Of a DNA stretch of 64,000 bases, positions 12,866 to 26,627 are shown piece after piece. Made by a program: the position numbers and the translations under genes. Location: positions 4,402,001-4,466,000 of the forward strand of contig OZ251223.1 of NCBI GenBank assembly GCA_965240325.2. The letters are read 5' to 3'. Source of the DNA: Rebecca billardiae RCC1528 (taxonomy: Eukaryota; Haptophyta). The notes under the pieces are model-generated. The model searched no databases. It had not been told where the DNA came from and saw only the letters and a program-made list of their open reading frames with translations. Every line of letters starts with the position of its first letter. The stretch's first letter is position 1.

Positions 12866-15800
12866 ATGGCCACGCCGCTATGGCGCGGGCTGATCGGCTG
12901 GCTCCTCGTGGGGTATCGCGTGGTCGCAGCGCCCATGCCACCCGGGCCGGGCGACCTCGCTGTGATCGGCATCCACGCGGACGACCCGGACGAGGTGCTG
13001 CTGGTCGCCACGACGGATATTGCGCAGGGCACCACGTTCTACCTCACGGACAGGGGCTGGAAGGCGGACGGGACGTGGCGTGGGGGCGAGGGCACGCAGA
13101 CGTGGACCGTTGGCGCGCCGCTGGGCGCGGGCGCGGTCACCGAGCTCGCGCTGAGCGAGCTGCTCATCGCGGCGACGGGCGACGTGCTGTACGTGTACAC
13201 CGGCTCCGAGAGCGCGCCCGAGTTCATCTACGCCATCTCGATCAACGCGAACGCGTTCGATGCGGACGCGAGCTCGGCGCAGCAGGGCACGCTGCCCGAG
13301 AACCTCACGCTGGGCGTGAGCGCGGTCGCGCTGGGCAACGTGGACAACGGCGTGTACGGGGGCACGCGCAGCGGCACGCGCGCCGAGCTGCTCGCGGCCA
13401 TCTCGAACGCGGCGAACTGGCAGACGTCGAACGAGCGGCTGACCTTCGACAACGCGTCGTTCTACGTCGGTCCAGCGCCGCCTGCGCCGCCGCCGAGCCC
13501 GCCATTGAGCCCGCCGCCACCCGCGCCGCCGCCGAGCCCGCCACCGAGCCCGCCGCCACCTGCACCGCCGCCGAGCCCGCCTCCAACGAGCCCGCCGCCT
13601 GCGCCCCCGCCGAGCCCGCCGCCGAGCCCGGGGCCGGTCCCGCTCGCGCCGGGCGACCTGGCGGTGATCGGCATCCACGCGGACGACCCGGACGAGGTGC
13701 TGCTGGTCGCCACGACGGATATTGCGCAGGGCACCACGTTCTACCTCACGGACAGGGGCTGGAAGGCGGACGGGACGTGGCGTGGGGGCGAGGGCACGCA
13801 GACGTGGACCGTTGGCGCGCCGCTGGGCGCGGGCGCGGTCACCGAGCTCGCGCTGAGCGAGCTGCTCATCGCGGCGACGGGCGACGTGCTGTACGTGTAC
13901 ACCGGCTCCGAGAGCGCGCCCGAGTTCATCTACGCCATCTCGATCAACGCGAACGCGTTCGATGCGGACGCGAGCTCGGCGCAGCAGGGCACGCTGCCCG
14001 CGAACCTCACGCTGGGCGTGAGCGCGGTCGCGCTGGGCAACGTGGACAACGGCGTGTACGGGGGCACGCGCAGCGGCACGCGCGCCGAGCTGCTCGCGGC
14101 CATCTCGAACGCGGCGAACTGGCAGACGTCGAACGAGCGGCTGACCTTCGACAACGCGTCGTTCTACGTCGGTCCAGCGCCGCCTGCGCCGCCGCCAATG
14201 AGCCCGCCGCCACCCACGCCGCCGCCGAGCCTGCCACCGAGCCCACCACCGAGCCCGCCGCCGAGCCCGCCGCCACCAAGCCCACCGCCGAGCCCGCCGC
14301 CGAGCCCGCCGCCGCGCCCGCCGCCGAGCCCACCACCTAGTCCGCCACCGACGCCACCACCACCAACGGCACCACCGAGCCCACCGCCATCACCGCCACC
14401 AAGCCCGCCTCCGAGCCCGCCTCCGAGCCCACCGCCTGCGCCACCGCCGCCGAGCCTGCCGCCGAGCCCGCCACCATCGCCTCCGCCCACGCCACCGCCA
14501 CCGAGCCCGCCGCCAAGCCCGCCGCCGAGCCCACCGCCTGCGCCACCGCCACCGAGCCTGCCGCCGAGCCCGCCACCATCGCCTCCGCCCACGCCACCGC
14601 CGCCGAGCCCGCCACCGAGCCCGCCTCCGAGCCCGCCGCCATCACCGCCGCCACCGAGCCCGCCTCCGAGCCCGCCACCATCGCCTCCGCCCACGCCACC
14701 GCCACCGAGCCCGCCACCGAGCCCGCCTCCGAGCCCGCCGCCATCACCGCCGCCACCGAGCCCGCCTCCGAGCCCGCCACCATCGCCTCCGCCCACGCCA
14801 CCGCCACCGAGCCCGCCACCGAGCCCGCCTCCGAGCCCGCCGCCATCACCGCCGCCACCGAGCCCGCCTCCGAGCCCGCCACCATCGCCTCCGCCCACGC
14901 CACCGCGACCGAGCCCGCCACCGAGCCCGCCTCCGAGCCCGCCGCCATCACCGCCGCCACCAAGCCCGCCACCGAGCCCGCCTCCGAGCCGGCCGCCATC
15001 ACCGCCGCCACCGAGCCCGCCTCCGAGCCCGCCACCATCGCCTCCGCCCACGCCACCGCCACCGAGCCCGCCACCGAGCCCGCCTCCGAGCCCGCCGCCA
15101 TCACCGCCGCCACCGAGCCCGCCTCCGCGCCCGCCGCCATCGCCGCCGCCCACGCCACCGCCACCGACACCACCTCCGAGCCCACCGCCGTCGCCTCCGC
15201 CCAAGCCACCGCCACCGAGCCCGCCTCCGAGCCCGCCGCCATCGCCTCCGCCCACGTCACCGCCACCGAGCCCGCCACCGAGCCCGCCTCCGAGCCCTCC
15301 GCCATCACCGCCGCCACCGAGCCCGCCTCCGCGCCCGCCGCCATCGCCGCCGCCCACGCCACCGCCACCGACACCACCTCCGAGCCCACCGCCGTCGCCT
15401 CCGCCCAAGCCACCGCCACCGAGCCTGCCTCCGAGCCCGCCACCTGCCCCGCCGCCACCGAGCCCGCCGCCCAGCCCGCCTCCTTCGCCGCCACCGGCGC
15501 CACCGCCACCAAGCCCGCCTCCGAGTCGGCCGCCATCGCCACCGCCCACGCCACCGCCGCCGAGCCCTCCGCCGAGCCCGCCACCATCGCCTCCGCCCAC
15601 GCCACCGCCACCGAGCCCGCCTCCGAGCCCACCGCCTGCGCCACCGCCGCCGAGCCTGCCGCCGAGCCCGCCACCATCGCCTCCGCCCACGCCACCGCCA
15701 CCGAGCCCGCCACCGAGCCCGCCTCCGAGCCCGCCGCCATCACCGCCGCCACCGAGCCCGCCTCCGCGCCCGTCGCCATCGCCGCCGCCCACGCCACCGC

Positions 15801-18800
15801 CACCGACACCACCTCCGAGCCCACCGCCGTCGCCTCCGCCCAAGCCACCGCCACCGAGCCCGCCTCCGAGCCCGCCGCCATCGCCTCCGCCCACGTCACC
15901 GCCACCGAGCCCGCCACCGAGCCCGCCTCCAAGCCCTCCGCCATCACCGCCGCCACCGAGCCCGCCTCCGCGCCCGCCGCCATCGCCGCCGCCCACGCCA
16001 CCGCCACCGACACCACCTCCGAGCCCACCGCCGTCGCCTCCGCCCAAGCCACCGCCACCGAGCCTGCCTCCGAGCCCGCCACCTGCACCGCCGCCACCGA
16101 GCCCGCCGCCCAGCCCGCCTCCTTCGCCGCCACCGGCGCCACCGCCACCAAGCCCGCCTCCGAGCCCGCCGCCATCGCCTCCGCCCACGCCACCGCCACC
16201 GAGCCCTCCGCCGAGCCCGCCTCCGAGCCTGCCGCCATCACCGCCGCCCACGCCACCGCCGCCGAGCCCGCCTCCGAGCCCGCCGCCATCGCCTCCACCC
16301 GCGCCACCGCCACCGACACCACCTCCGAGCCCACCGCCGTCGCCTCCGCCCAAGCCACCGCCACCGGGCCTGCCTCCGAGCCCGCCTCCGAGCCCGCTGC
16401 CATCACCGCCGCCACCGAGCCCGCCTCCGCGCCCGCCGCCATCGCCTCCGCCCACGCCACCGCCACTGACACCACCTCCGAGCCCACCGCCGTCGCCTCC
16501 GCCCAAGCCACCGCCACCGAGCCTGCCTCCGAGCCCGCCTCCGAGCCCGCCACCTGCGCCGCCGCCACCGAGCCCGCCGCCCAGCCCGCCTCCTTCGCCG
16601 CCACCGGCGCCACCGCCACCAAGCCCGCCTCCGAGCCCGCCGCCATCGCCCCCGCCCACGCCACCGCCACCGAGCCCTCCGCCGAGCCCGCCTCCGAGCG
16701 TGCCGCCATCACCGCCGCCCACGCCACCGCCGCCGAGCCCGCCTCCGAGCCCGCCGCCATCGCCTCCGCCCACGCCACCGCCACCGAGCCGGCCACCGAG
16801 CCCGCCTCCGAGCCCGCTGCCATCACCGCCGCCACCGAGCCCGCTTCCGCGCCCGCCGCCATCGCCTCCGCCCACGCCACCGCCACCGACACCACCTCCG
16901 AGCCCACCGCCGTCGCTTCCGCCCAAGCCACCGCCACCGAGCCTGCCTCCGAGCCCGCCTCCGAGCCCGCCACCTGCGCCGCCGCCACCGAGCCCGCCGC
17001 CCAGCCCGCCTCCTTCGTCGCCACCGGCGCCACCGCCACCAAGCCCGCCTCCGAGCCCGCCGCCATCGCCTCCGCCCACGCCACCGCCACCGAGCCCGCC
17101 ACCGAGCCCGCCTCCGAGCCCGCTGCCATCACCGCCGCCACCGAGCCCGCCTCCGCGCCCGCCGCCATCGCCTCCGCCCACGCCACCGCCACCGAGCCCG
17201 CCACCGAGCCCGCCTCCGAGCCCGCTGCCATCACCGCCGCCACCGAGCCCGCCTCCGCGCCCGCCGCCATCGCCTCCGCCCACGCCACCGCCACCGACAC
17301 CACCTCCGAGCCCACCGCCGTCGCTTCCGCCCAAGCCACCGCCACCGAGCCTGCCTCCGAGCCCGCCTCCGAGCCCGCCACCTGCGCCGCCGCCACCGAG
17401 CCCGCCGCCCAGCCCGCCTCCTTCGCCGCCACCGGCGCCACCGCCACCAAGCCCGCCTCCGAGCCCGCCGCCATCGCCTCCGCCCACGCCACCGCCACCG
17501 AGCCCTCCGCCGAGCCCGCCTCCGAGCCTGCCGCCATCACCGCCGCCACCGAGCCCGCCTCCGAAGCCGCCACCATCGCCGCCGCCCACGCCACCGCCAC
17601 CGAGCCCGCCACCGAGCCCGTCACCGAGCCCGCGTCCGAGCCCGCCACTATCGCCGCCGCCCAAGCCACCGCCACCGAGCCCGCCGTCGAGCCCGCCGCC
17701 GAGCCCGCCACCAGCGCCGCCGCCACCGAGCCCGCCGCCCAGCCCGCCTCCTTCGCCGCCACCTGCGCCACCGCCACCGAGCCCACCGCCGAGCCCGCCT
17801 CCTTCGCCGCCACCTGTGCCGCCGCCACCGAGCCCGCCGCCGAGCCCGCCTCCTTCGCCGCCACCTGCGCCGCCGCCACCGAGCCCGCCGCCAAGCCCGC
17901 CTCCTTCGCCGCCACCTGCGCCGCCGCAGCCAAGCACGCCTCCGAGCCCGCCGCCATCGCCTCCGCCCACGCCACCGCCACCGAGCCCTCCGCCGAGCCC
18001 GCCTCCGAGCCTGCCGCCATCACCGCCGCCACCGAGCCCGCCTCCGAAGCCGCCACCATCGCCGCCGCCCACGCCACCGCCACCGAGCCCGCCACCGAGC
18101 CCGTCACCGAGCCCGCGTCCGAGCCCGCCACTATCGCCGCCGCCCAAGCCACCGCCACCGAGCCCGCCGCCGAGCCCGCCGCCGAGCCCGCCACCAGCGC
18201 CGCCGCCACCGAGCCCGCCGCCCAGCCCGCCTCCTTCGCCGCCACCTGCGCCACCGCCACCGAGCCCGCCGCCGAGCCCGCCTCCTTCGCCGCCACCTGT
18301 GCCGCCGCCACCGAGCCCGCCGCCGAGCCCGCCTCCTTCGCCGCCACCTGCGCCGCCGCCGCCGAGCCCGCCGCCGAGCCCGCCCCCTTCGCCGCCACCT
18401 GCGCCGCCGCCACCGAGCCCGCCGCCGAGCCCGCCTCCTTCGCCGCCACCTGCGCCGCCGCCACCGAGCCCGCCGCCGAGCCCGCCTCCTTCGCCGCCAC
18501 CTGCGCCGCCGCCACCGAGCCCGCCGCCCAGCCCGCTTCCTTCGCCGCCACCTGCGCCGCCGCCACCGAGCCCGCCGCCGAGCCCGCCTCCTTCGCCGCC
18601 ACCTGCGCTGCCGCCACCGAGCCCGCCGCCGAGCCCGCCTCCTTCGCTGCCACCTGCGCCGCCGCCACCGAGCCCGCCGCCGAGCCCGCCTCCTTCGCCG
18701 CCACCTGCGCTGCCGCCACCGAGCCCGCCGCCGAGCCCGCCTCCTTCGCCGCCACCTGCGCCGCCGCCACCGAGCCCGCCGCCGAGCCCGCCTCCTTCGC

Positions 18801-21800
18801 CGCCACCTGCGCCGCCGCCACCGAGCCCGCCGCCGAGCCCGCCTCCTTCGCCGCCACCTGCGCCGCCGCCACCGAGCCCGCCGCCCAGCCCGCCTCCTTC
18901 GCCGCCACCTGCGCCGCCGCCACCGAGCCCGCCGCCGAGCCCGCCTCCTTCGCCGCCACCTGCACTGCCGCCACCGAGCCCGCCGCCCAGCCCGCCTCCG
19001 AGCCCGCCACCTGCGCCGCCGCCACCGAGCCCGCCGCCGAGCCCGCCTCCTTCGCCGCCACCTGCGCTGCCGCCACCGAGCCCGCCGCCGAGCCCGCCTC
19101 CTTCGCCGCCACCTGCACCGCCGCCACCGAGCCCGCCGCCCAGCCCGCCTCTTGCGCCGCCACCTGCGCCGCCGCCACCGAGCCCGCCGCCGAGCCCGCC
19201 TCCTTCGCCGCCACCTGCGCCGCCGCCACCGAGCCCGCCGCCCAGCCCGCCTCCGAGCCCGCCACCTGCGCCGCCGCCACCGAGCCCGCCGCCGAGCCCG
19301 CCTCCTTCGCCGCCACCTGCGCTGCCGCCACCGAGCCCGCCGCCGAGCCCGCCTCCTTCGCCGCCACCTGCACTGCCGCCACCGAGCCCGCCGCCCAGCC
19401 CGCCTCTTGCGCCGCCACCTGCGCCGCCGCCACCGAGCCCGCCTCCGAGCCCGCCTCCTTCGCCGCCACCTGCGCCGCCGCCACCGAGCCCGCCGCCCAG
19501 CCCGCCTCCGAGCCCGCCACCTGCGCCGCCGCCACCGAGCCCGCCGCCGAGCCCGCCTCCTTCGCCGCCACCTGCGCCGTCGCCACCGAGCCCGCCGCCC
19601 AGCCCGCCTCCGAGCCCGCCACCTGCGCCGCCGCCACCGAGCCCGCCGCCGAGCCCGCCTCCTTCGCCGCCACCTGCGCTGCCGCCACCGAGCCCGCCGC
19701 CGAGCCCGCCTCCTTCGCCGCCACCTGCACTGCCGCCACCGAGCCCGCCGCCCAGCCCGCCTCTTGCGCCGCCACGTGCGCCGGCGCCACCGAGCCCGCC
19801 GCCGAGCCCGCCTCCTTCGCCGCCACCTGCGCCGCCGCCACCGAGCCCGCCGCCCAGCCCGCCTCCGAGCCCGCCACCTGCGCCGCCGCCACCGAGCCCG
19901 CCGCCCAGCCCGCCTCCTTCGCCGCCACCTGCGCCGTCGCCTTCGAGCCCGCCGCCGAGCCCGCCGCCGAGCCCGCCTCCTTCGCCGCCACCTGCGCTGC
20001 CGCCACCGAGCCCGCCGCCCAGCCCGCCTCCTTCGCCGCCACCTGCGCCGCCGCCACCGAGCCCGCCGCCGAGCCCGCCTCCTTCGCCGCCACCTGCACT
20101 GCCGCCACCGAGCCCGCCGCCGAGCCCGCCTCCTTCGCCGCCACCTGCGCTGCCGCCACCGAGCCCGCCGCCGAGCCCGCCTCCTTCGCCGCCACCTGCG
20201 CAGCCGCCACCGAGCCCGCCGCCGAGCCCGCCTCCTTCGCCGCCACCTGCGCCGCCGCCACCGAGCCCGCCGCCGAGCCCACCTCCTTCGCCGTCACCTG
20301 CGCCGCCGCCACCGAGCCCGCCGCCGAGCCCGCCGCCGAGCCCGCCTCCTTCGCCGCCACCTGCGCCGTCGCCTTCGAGCCCGCCGCCGAGCCCGCCGCC
20401 GAGCCCGCCTCCTTCGCCGCCACCTGCGCTGCCGCCACCGAGCCCGCCGCCCAGCCCGCCTCCTTCGCCGCCACCTGCGCCGCCGCCACCGAGCCCGCCG
20501 CCGAGCCCGCCTCCTTCGCCGCCACCTGCACTGCCGCCACCGAGCCCGCCGCCGAGCCCGCCTCCTTCGCCGCCACCTGCGCTGCCGCCACCGAGCCCGC
20601 CGCCGAGCCCGCCTCCTTCGCCGCCACCTGCGCTGCCGCCACCGAGCCCGCCGCCGAGCCCGCCTCCTTCGCCGCCACCTGCGCAGCCGCCACCGAGCCC
20701 GCCGCCGAGCCCGCCTCCTTCGCCGCCACCTGCGCCGCCGCCACCGAGCCCGCCGCCGAGCCCACCTCCTTCGCCGTCACCTGCGCCGCCGCCACCGAGC
20801 CCGCCGCCGAGCCCGCCGCCGAGCCCGCCTCCTTCGCCGCCACCTGCGCTGCCGCCACCGAGCCCGCCGCCGAGCCCGCCTCCTTCGCCGCCACCTGCGC
20901 TGCCGCCACCGAGCCCGCCGCCGAGCCCGCCTCCTTCGCCGCCACCTGCGCCGCCGCCACCGAGCCCGCCGCCCAGCCCGCCTCCTGCGCCGCCACCTGC
21001 GCCGCCGCCACCGAGCCCGCCGCCGAGCCCGCCTCCTTCGCCGCCACCTGCGCCGCCGCCACCCAGCCCGCCGCCCAGCCCGCCTCCGAGCCCACCGCCT
21101 GCGCCATCGCCACCGATCCCGCCTCCAAGCCCGCCGCCGTCGCCGCCGCCCACGCCACCAACGCCGGGCCCGCCACCAAGCCCGCCGCCCAAGCCGCCGC
21201 CACCGAGCCCGCCGCCGAGCCCGCCTCCGAGCCCGCCGCCATCACAGCCGCCCACGCCACTGCCACCGCGCCCGCCGCCGAGCCCGCTGCCGAGCCAGCC
21301 GCCGAGTCCGCCGCCATCGCCGTCGCCCACGCCACCGCAACTGAGCTCGCCACCGAGCCCGCCGCCGACCCCGCCACCGCTCCCGCTGTTCAGCCCTCCG
21401 CCGAGCCCGCCGCCATCGCCGCCGCGTGTGTCCCCCAGGCCTGCACCGCCCACGCCTCCTCCGCGCGCGCCGCCGCCGCCGCTGCCCTCGGCCCCGCCGA
21501 GCCCGCCGCCGTCCGGGCCGCCCGCTTCGCCGCCGCCGCCGCCGCTCCCCGGCCCGGCGCTGCTCTCCGCCGCCTTCGACGCGCAGGCCTCGGGCCTCGT
21601 CCTCACGTTCGACGGCCCGACCGACCGCGCGGGCATGGCCGCGGGCCTGGCGCCGTGCACGCGCGTGCTCGACGGCGCGACGCTCGGCCTGCTGCGCGGC
21701 GGCGGCGGCGGCGGGGCGGGCGGCGCGGCGGAGCCGCTCTGCTACTGGCAGGACGACGCGCGGCTGGTCGCGCAGCTGCGCGCCGCCTCGCTCGTGCGGC

Positions 21801-24800
21801 CGGGCGCGCGCGTCGGCGTGCGCGCGGCCGCGGTCGCGCACGTGGCGTGCGCGGCGCGGCACGCGTCCGCGCCGTGCGGCGCGCACGCGGCCGGTGCGGC
21901 GGGGAGCGTGCTCATCCCGGCGGGCGCGCCGTGCGGCGTGGGCGTGGCGTGCGCCGCGCCGGTCGCGAGCGTCTCGGGCGCGCGCGCCGTCTCCTCCTGC
22001 GCCGACGCCTCGCTGCGCCTCGTCGGCGGCGCGTCGAGCGGCGGCGGCGCGCTGCCGCTGGCGTACGCGTGGGCGGTGGCTCCGCTGGCTGAAGACCCGC
22101 CGCCACGCGCGGCGCTGGCGGCGCTGGCGGGCGCGCTGGCGGCGCTGCCGCCGACGCAGGCGGTGCTCGAGCTCGACGCGGCCGCGCTCGGCGCCGAGGG
22201 CGGCTTCGTCTTCTCCCTCGTCCTCACCTCCGCGCTCGGCGTCCGCTCCGCGCCCGCGAGCGTGGCGGTGGCGCGCGCGCCCGCGAGCGCGCCGCGCCTC
22301 GAGCTGGACGCGTCCGCGCAGGGCGCGCTCACGCGGCCGGACGCGGTGACGGCGGTGCTGGCGCGCGCGGAGGTGTCGGCGTGCTGGCCCGCGGGGCTCT
22401 CCGCGCGCGTGCTGTGGAGCTGGGCGGTGCTCAACGTCTCGCGGCACGACGACGCGGGCGCCGCCGCGCGCGCGGACGGCGCGCACCCGCCGGCGCCTCC
22501 GCGCGTGCCCGCGCTCGGCGGCGCGCGCGGCGCCACGCTGCTGCTGCCGCCGTGGTCGCTGAGCGCGGGGCACACGTACACGCTGCGCGCGACGGCGGCG
22601 ATGGAGGCGTCGGCCGAGCACAGCGCGAGCGCCGACGTCGCGCTGCGCGTGCCCACGCTGCCGCTCCGCGCCGCGCTCGCGCCCGCCGCCCTGCGCACGC
22701 ACGTGCGCACCGCCGTCAGCTTTGACGCCTCCGCGTCCGCAGACCCGAACGAGCCGCGCACGGCGGCGGGGGAAGGGCTGGCGTACGCGTGGGCGGTGTC
22801 GCGCGCCTCGGACGGCGCGCGCGTCTGGCCGCTGGGCGCGCACAACGCCACCGCCGCCTCGCCCTTCCTCACGCTGCCCGCGCGCGCGCTGCCCGCCGGC
22901 CGCTACGACGTGAGCGTGCGCGTGTGGAGCGCGGCGGGGGCATCGGGCGCGCGCCCGGCCGCGGCGGCGAGCGCGGCGCTCGAGCTGCTCGGCGAGGAGG
23001 CGGAGGCGGGCGGTGCGCTGCCCGCGCTCGGGCTGGTGCCGCTGCCCGCGCGCAAGGTGGCGCCCACGTGGGAGCGGCGCAGCGAGCGGCTCGCGCTGCG
23101 CGCAACCATCGGCGGCGCGGACGGCGCGGCCGCGGACGCGGACGCTGCCGCGGCCGCGGAGGGCGCGCACGCCTTCGAGTGGCGCGCGTTTGTGCTGGGC
23201 GCGGGCGGCGCGCGCTCGGCGGCGGCGGGGCTGGAGCTGGGCGACACGGCGCGCGTGACGACGAGCGGCGCGCACGGCGCGCTGCTCGCGCTGCGCTCCG
23301 GCGCGCTCGCCCCAGGCGCCACGTACGCGTTCGAGGTCAGCGCGCGCGCGCTCGGCGCTGGGGCCGGCGGCGCGGCGGCGGTCGCGGAGCTGGTCGTGGT
23401 GGTCAACCGGCCGCCGCACGGCGGCGCGCTGGCGGTGGCGCCGGCGGAGGGCGTGGCGGCGCTCACGCACTTTGCGCTGCACGCGGCCGGCTGGAGCGAC
23501 GACGACGCGGACGACCTGCCGCTCTCCTACGCGTTTGGGCACGCGCCCGCGACGGCGCGGCGCGCGGACGGCGCCGCCGCCGACGACGATGACGCCGATT
23601 CCGACGACGACGACGCGGCGGCTGCTGGCGCGTCGCTCGGCCGCGCGCAGCTCTCGCCGCTGGCGTCCGCGCTGCTGCCCGCGGGCAACCGCACGCTGAG
23701 CGTGCGCGTGCGCGACGCGCTGGGCGCGAGCGCGCGCGCGCACGCGGCGGTGCGCGTGCGCTCGCTGCGCGCCGACGCCGCCGCCCCGGGTGCGCCGCTC
23801 GGCGCCGCCGACGCGGCGGTGGCGGCCGCGCTCGCGCGCGCGCGCGCCGCGCTCGGCGCGGGCGACGGCGCGCGCGCGCTGCAGGCCGCGGTGGCGCTCG
23901 CCGCCGAGCTGCTCGGCGGCGGCGGCGGGCGCAACGGCACGGCCAGCGGCGGCGAGGCGGCGGCGGCGGCGGAGGCGGAGGCGGCGGCGGCGGCGGAGGC
24001 GGAGGCGGAGGCGGTGCGCTCGCTGCTCGAGCTCACCGCCGCCGCGGCGCTCGACTCGGCGGAGGCGCGCGCGCACGCGGCGGGCGCGCTCGGCGCGGTG
24101 GTGGCGCGCGCGGCGAGCGCGCGTGCGCTCGACGGGCCATCGCGCGCCGCCGCGCTCGCGCAGGCGGCCGCGCTCGCGCGCGCGGCCGCGGGCACCGGCG
24201 TGGGCGCGGCCGAGCGCGCCGCGCTGCTCGGCGCGCTCGACGGCGCGCTCGCGCAGCCCGACGCGCCGCTCGCGCCCGCCGACGCGGCGGCGGTCGGGTC
24301 GGCGGCCGCGGCGGCGGCGGACGCGCTCGCGCGCGCGCTGCTCGCGGGCGCGCTGCCTGGCGAGGGGCCGGCGACGGCGGTGGGCTGGGCGCTCAACGTG
24401 TCGGCGGTGCGACTGGCCCCGGCGGCGGTGCGCAACGCTAGCCTGCTCGGCGCGGGCGGCGCGGGCTCCGTGACGCTGCCGCCCTCCGCGCTCGACGCGG
24501 CCGATCTCCGCGGCAGCGCGGTGGACGTGCTGCTGTGGAGCGTCGGCCACGCGGCCGCCGCGCGCGCGGCCGCGCCCGGCGTGGGCGCTGCTGCCCAGAG
24601 CCACAACGGCTCGAGCGCCGCCGTTGGCGCGGGCGCGGCCACGGCTGTCTTCTCGGTCAGCCTCGCCTCGGCGGACAGCGGGGAGACGCTGGCCGTCGCC
24701 GGCCTCGCGCAGCCCATCACGCTCGGGCTGCCACCGCGCGCACCCGAGGCGGGCGCGGGCGCGGACGCGGCAGCGGGCTCGGCGTCGGGGTGGGCGGGCG

Positions 24801-26276
24801 GCGGCGGCGGCGAGGGCGGCGGCGGCGAGGGCGGCGCGCCGGGCGGCGGTGTGCTGGCGCCAGGGCTGGAGCAAGGGCTGGAGTGCCGCTGGTGGGACGA
24901 GGCGCGCGCGGCGTGGGTGCCCGACGGCTGCGCGGCCGTCCCGCCGCCCGCCGCCGCCCCCGCCGCCGCGTCCGCCCGCCTCCACTGCGCGTGCTCGCAC
25001 CTCACGCAGTTTGCCGGCTTTGCCATCCCGCCCTCTGCGGCCGCGGCGCGCGAGGAGGCGGCTGCGCTCCGCCCCAACGCCCTCAGCGCGGACGACGCCC
25101 TGGGCGCGGTGCTGGCGCCCGCGCACGAGCGGGACCCTGCGCTGCACGCGCTCGTGGGCGCGCTCGCGGCCGCGAGCCTGCTCTCCGTCTGCGCCCTCGG
25201 CTGCCGAGACCGGCGGCGCGCGCGGCTGCGCGCCTCCTCCGTCGGCGCGGCGGACGGTGCCGGAGCCGCGGGCGGCGGCGGCGCGGGCGGCGCGCCCCGC
25301 CGGCCGCCGCTTGGCTCCAAGCGCCCGGCCGCCGCGCCTTCCGAGCTCGGCGACGACGTCTCGCCCGCGCTGCTCGCCGCGCTCGCCGAGCTGCACGCCG
25401 CGTGCGAGATCCAGCGGTACGTCCGCGGGCTGCTCGCGCGCAGGGCGGCCGCGGACGACGCCGCCTCGTCGGCCGCGCCGGGCGGCGGCGGCGCGGGGAG
25501 CGCGCGCGGCGGCGGAGGCGGCGGCGGCGGCGGCGGCGGCGGCAAGCACTGGCTGCGCGCGCGCTGGGCGGAGCGCGGCCTGAGCGGGCGCTCGGCGCTC
25601 GCGCTCGCGCGCGCGCTCGGCGCGCGCGCGGGCGCGGAGCACTCCCTCCTCTGGGCCCTCGCCTCGCGCCACGACGCCGACGCCGACGCGGCCGAGTGCG
25701 GCTCCGGCGCGCGGCCGCTGCGGCCGTCCGAGGCGGCGGCGATCTTCTGGGCGGCGGCCGCGCTCGGCCTCGCGCTGTCGTGCGCGCAGTACGACGACGC
25801 GGCGGAGGGCGCGCCGCCTAGCCTGGTGCGCGAGGCGCTGGCCGCGTGCAGCACCGCGCTGCTCTCCGCGCCGCTGCTGCTCGCCGCCAAGGGCCTCTTC
25901 AGCAGCGGCCGCGCGCGCGACACGCGCGCGCGCGCCGCGCCGGCCGCGTGCGCGCGCGCGCTCGACCGGCCGGGCCGAGCTCAGCTCGTCTTCAGCGCGG
26001 CGGTGGTCGCGCGCGCCGAGGTGCTGCTCGGGCGCGCGGGCAGCGGCGGCGCGGCGCGGCGCGGCGCGGAGCCGGCGCGCGCGACGCGCGTGGGCTGGGA
26101 GGCGCTGCCGCCGCGCCGAGACACGCCGCCGCCGCCGCCGCGCGCCGAGCAGCGCGCGCGCCGCAGCGGCCGCGGCGGCACCGCGCGGCGGCGCGCTGCT
26201 GAGCTGCGCGCGGCCGAGGCGGCGGCCGCGGCGGGCGCGCGCGACGCCGGGCGGCGCGCGCGCGATCGCGCCGCGC

Positions 26277-26309
<33 letters not shown>

Positions 26310-26573
26310 AGTGCGCGCGCGCCGCGCCGCTCACCGCGGCGGCGCTGGCCGCGCACACGGCGCGCGCGGACGCGGAGGGCGGCGGCGGCGCGCTCGCGCC
26401 GCCGCGGGCGGCGGCGGCGTGGACTCGCGCGCGCGTGCCGCCGCCCTCGCCGGGCGCCGCCGTGCAGCCCACCGGCGCCGCGCGCGCCGCCGCGCCGCGG
26501 CTGCCGCCCAGCCTCGCGCCGCACGCACCGTCCGCGCGCAGCCGCAGCGAGGGCGAGGGCGGCAGCGACGCGG

Positions 26574-26627
<54 letters not shown>

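Noticed and set aside
14173-21560. CRISPR-like array
   Set aside because: The repeats are contiguous coding units without unique spacers, in a eukaryotic gene.
14164-21660. Minus-strand frame of 2498 codons, Gly-rich
   Set aside because: Exact antisense of the 51-bp proline minisatellite. It is open only because the unit is a multiple of three and stop-free, and it has no signal or domain of its own.
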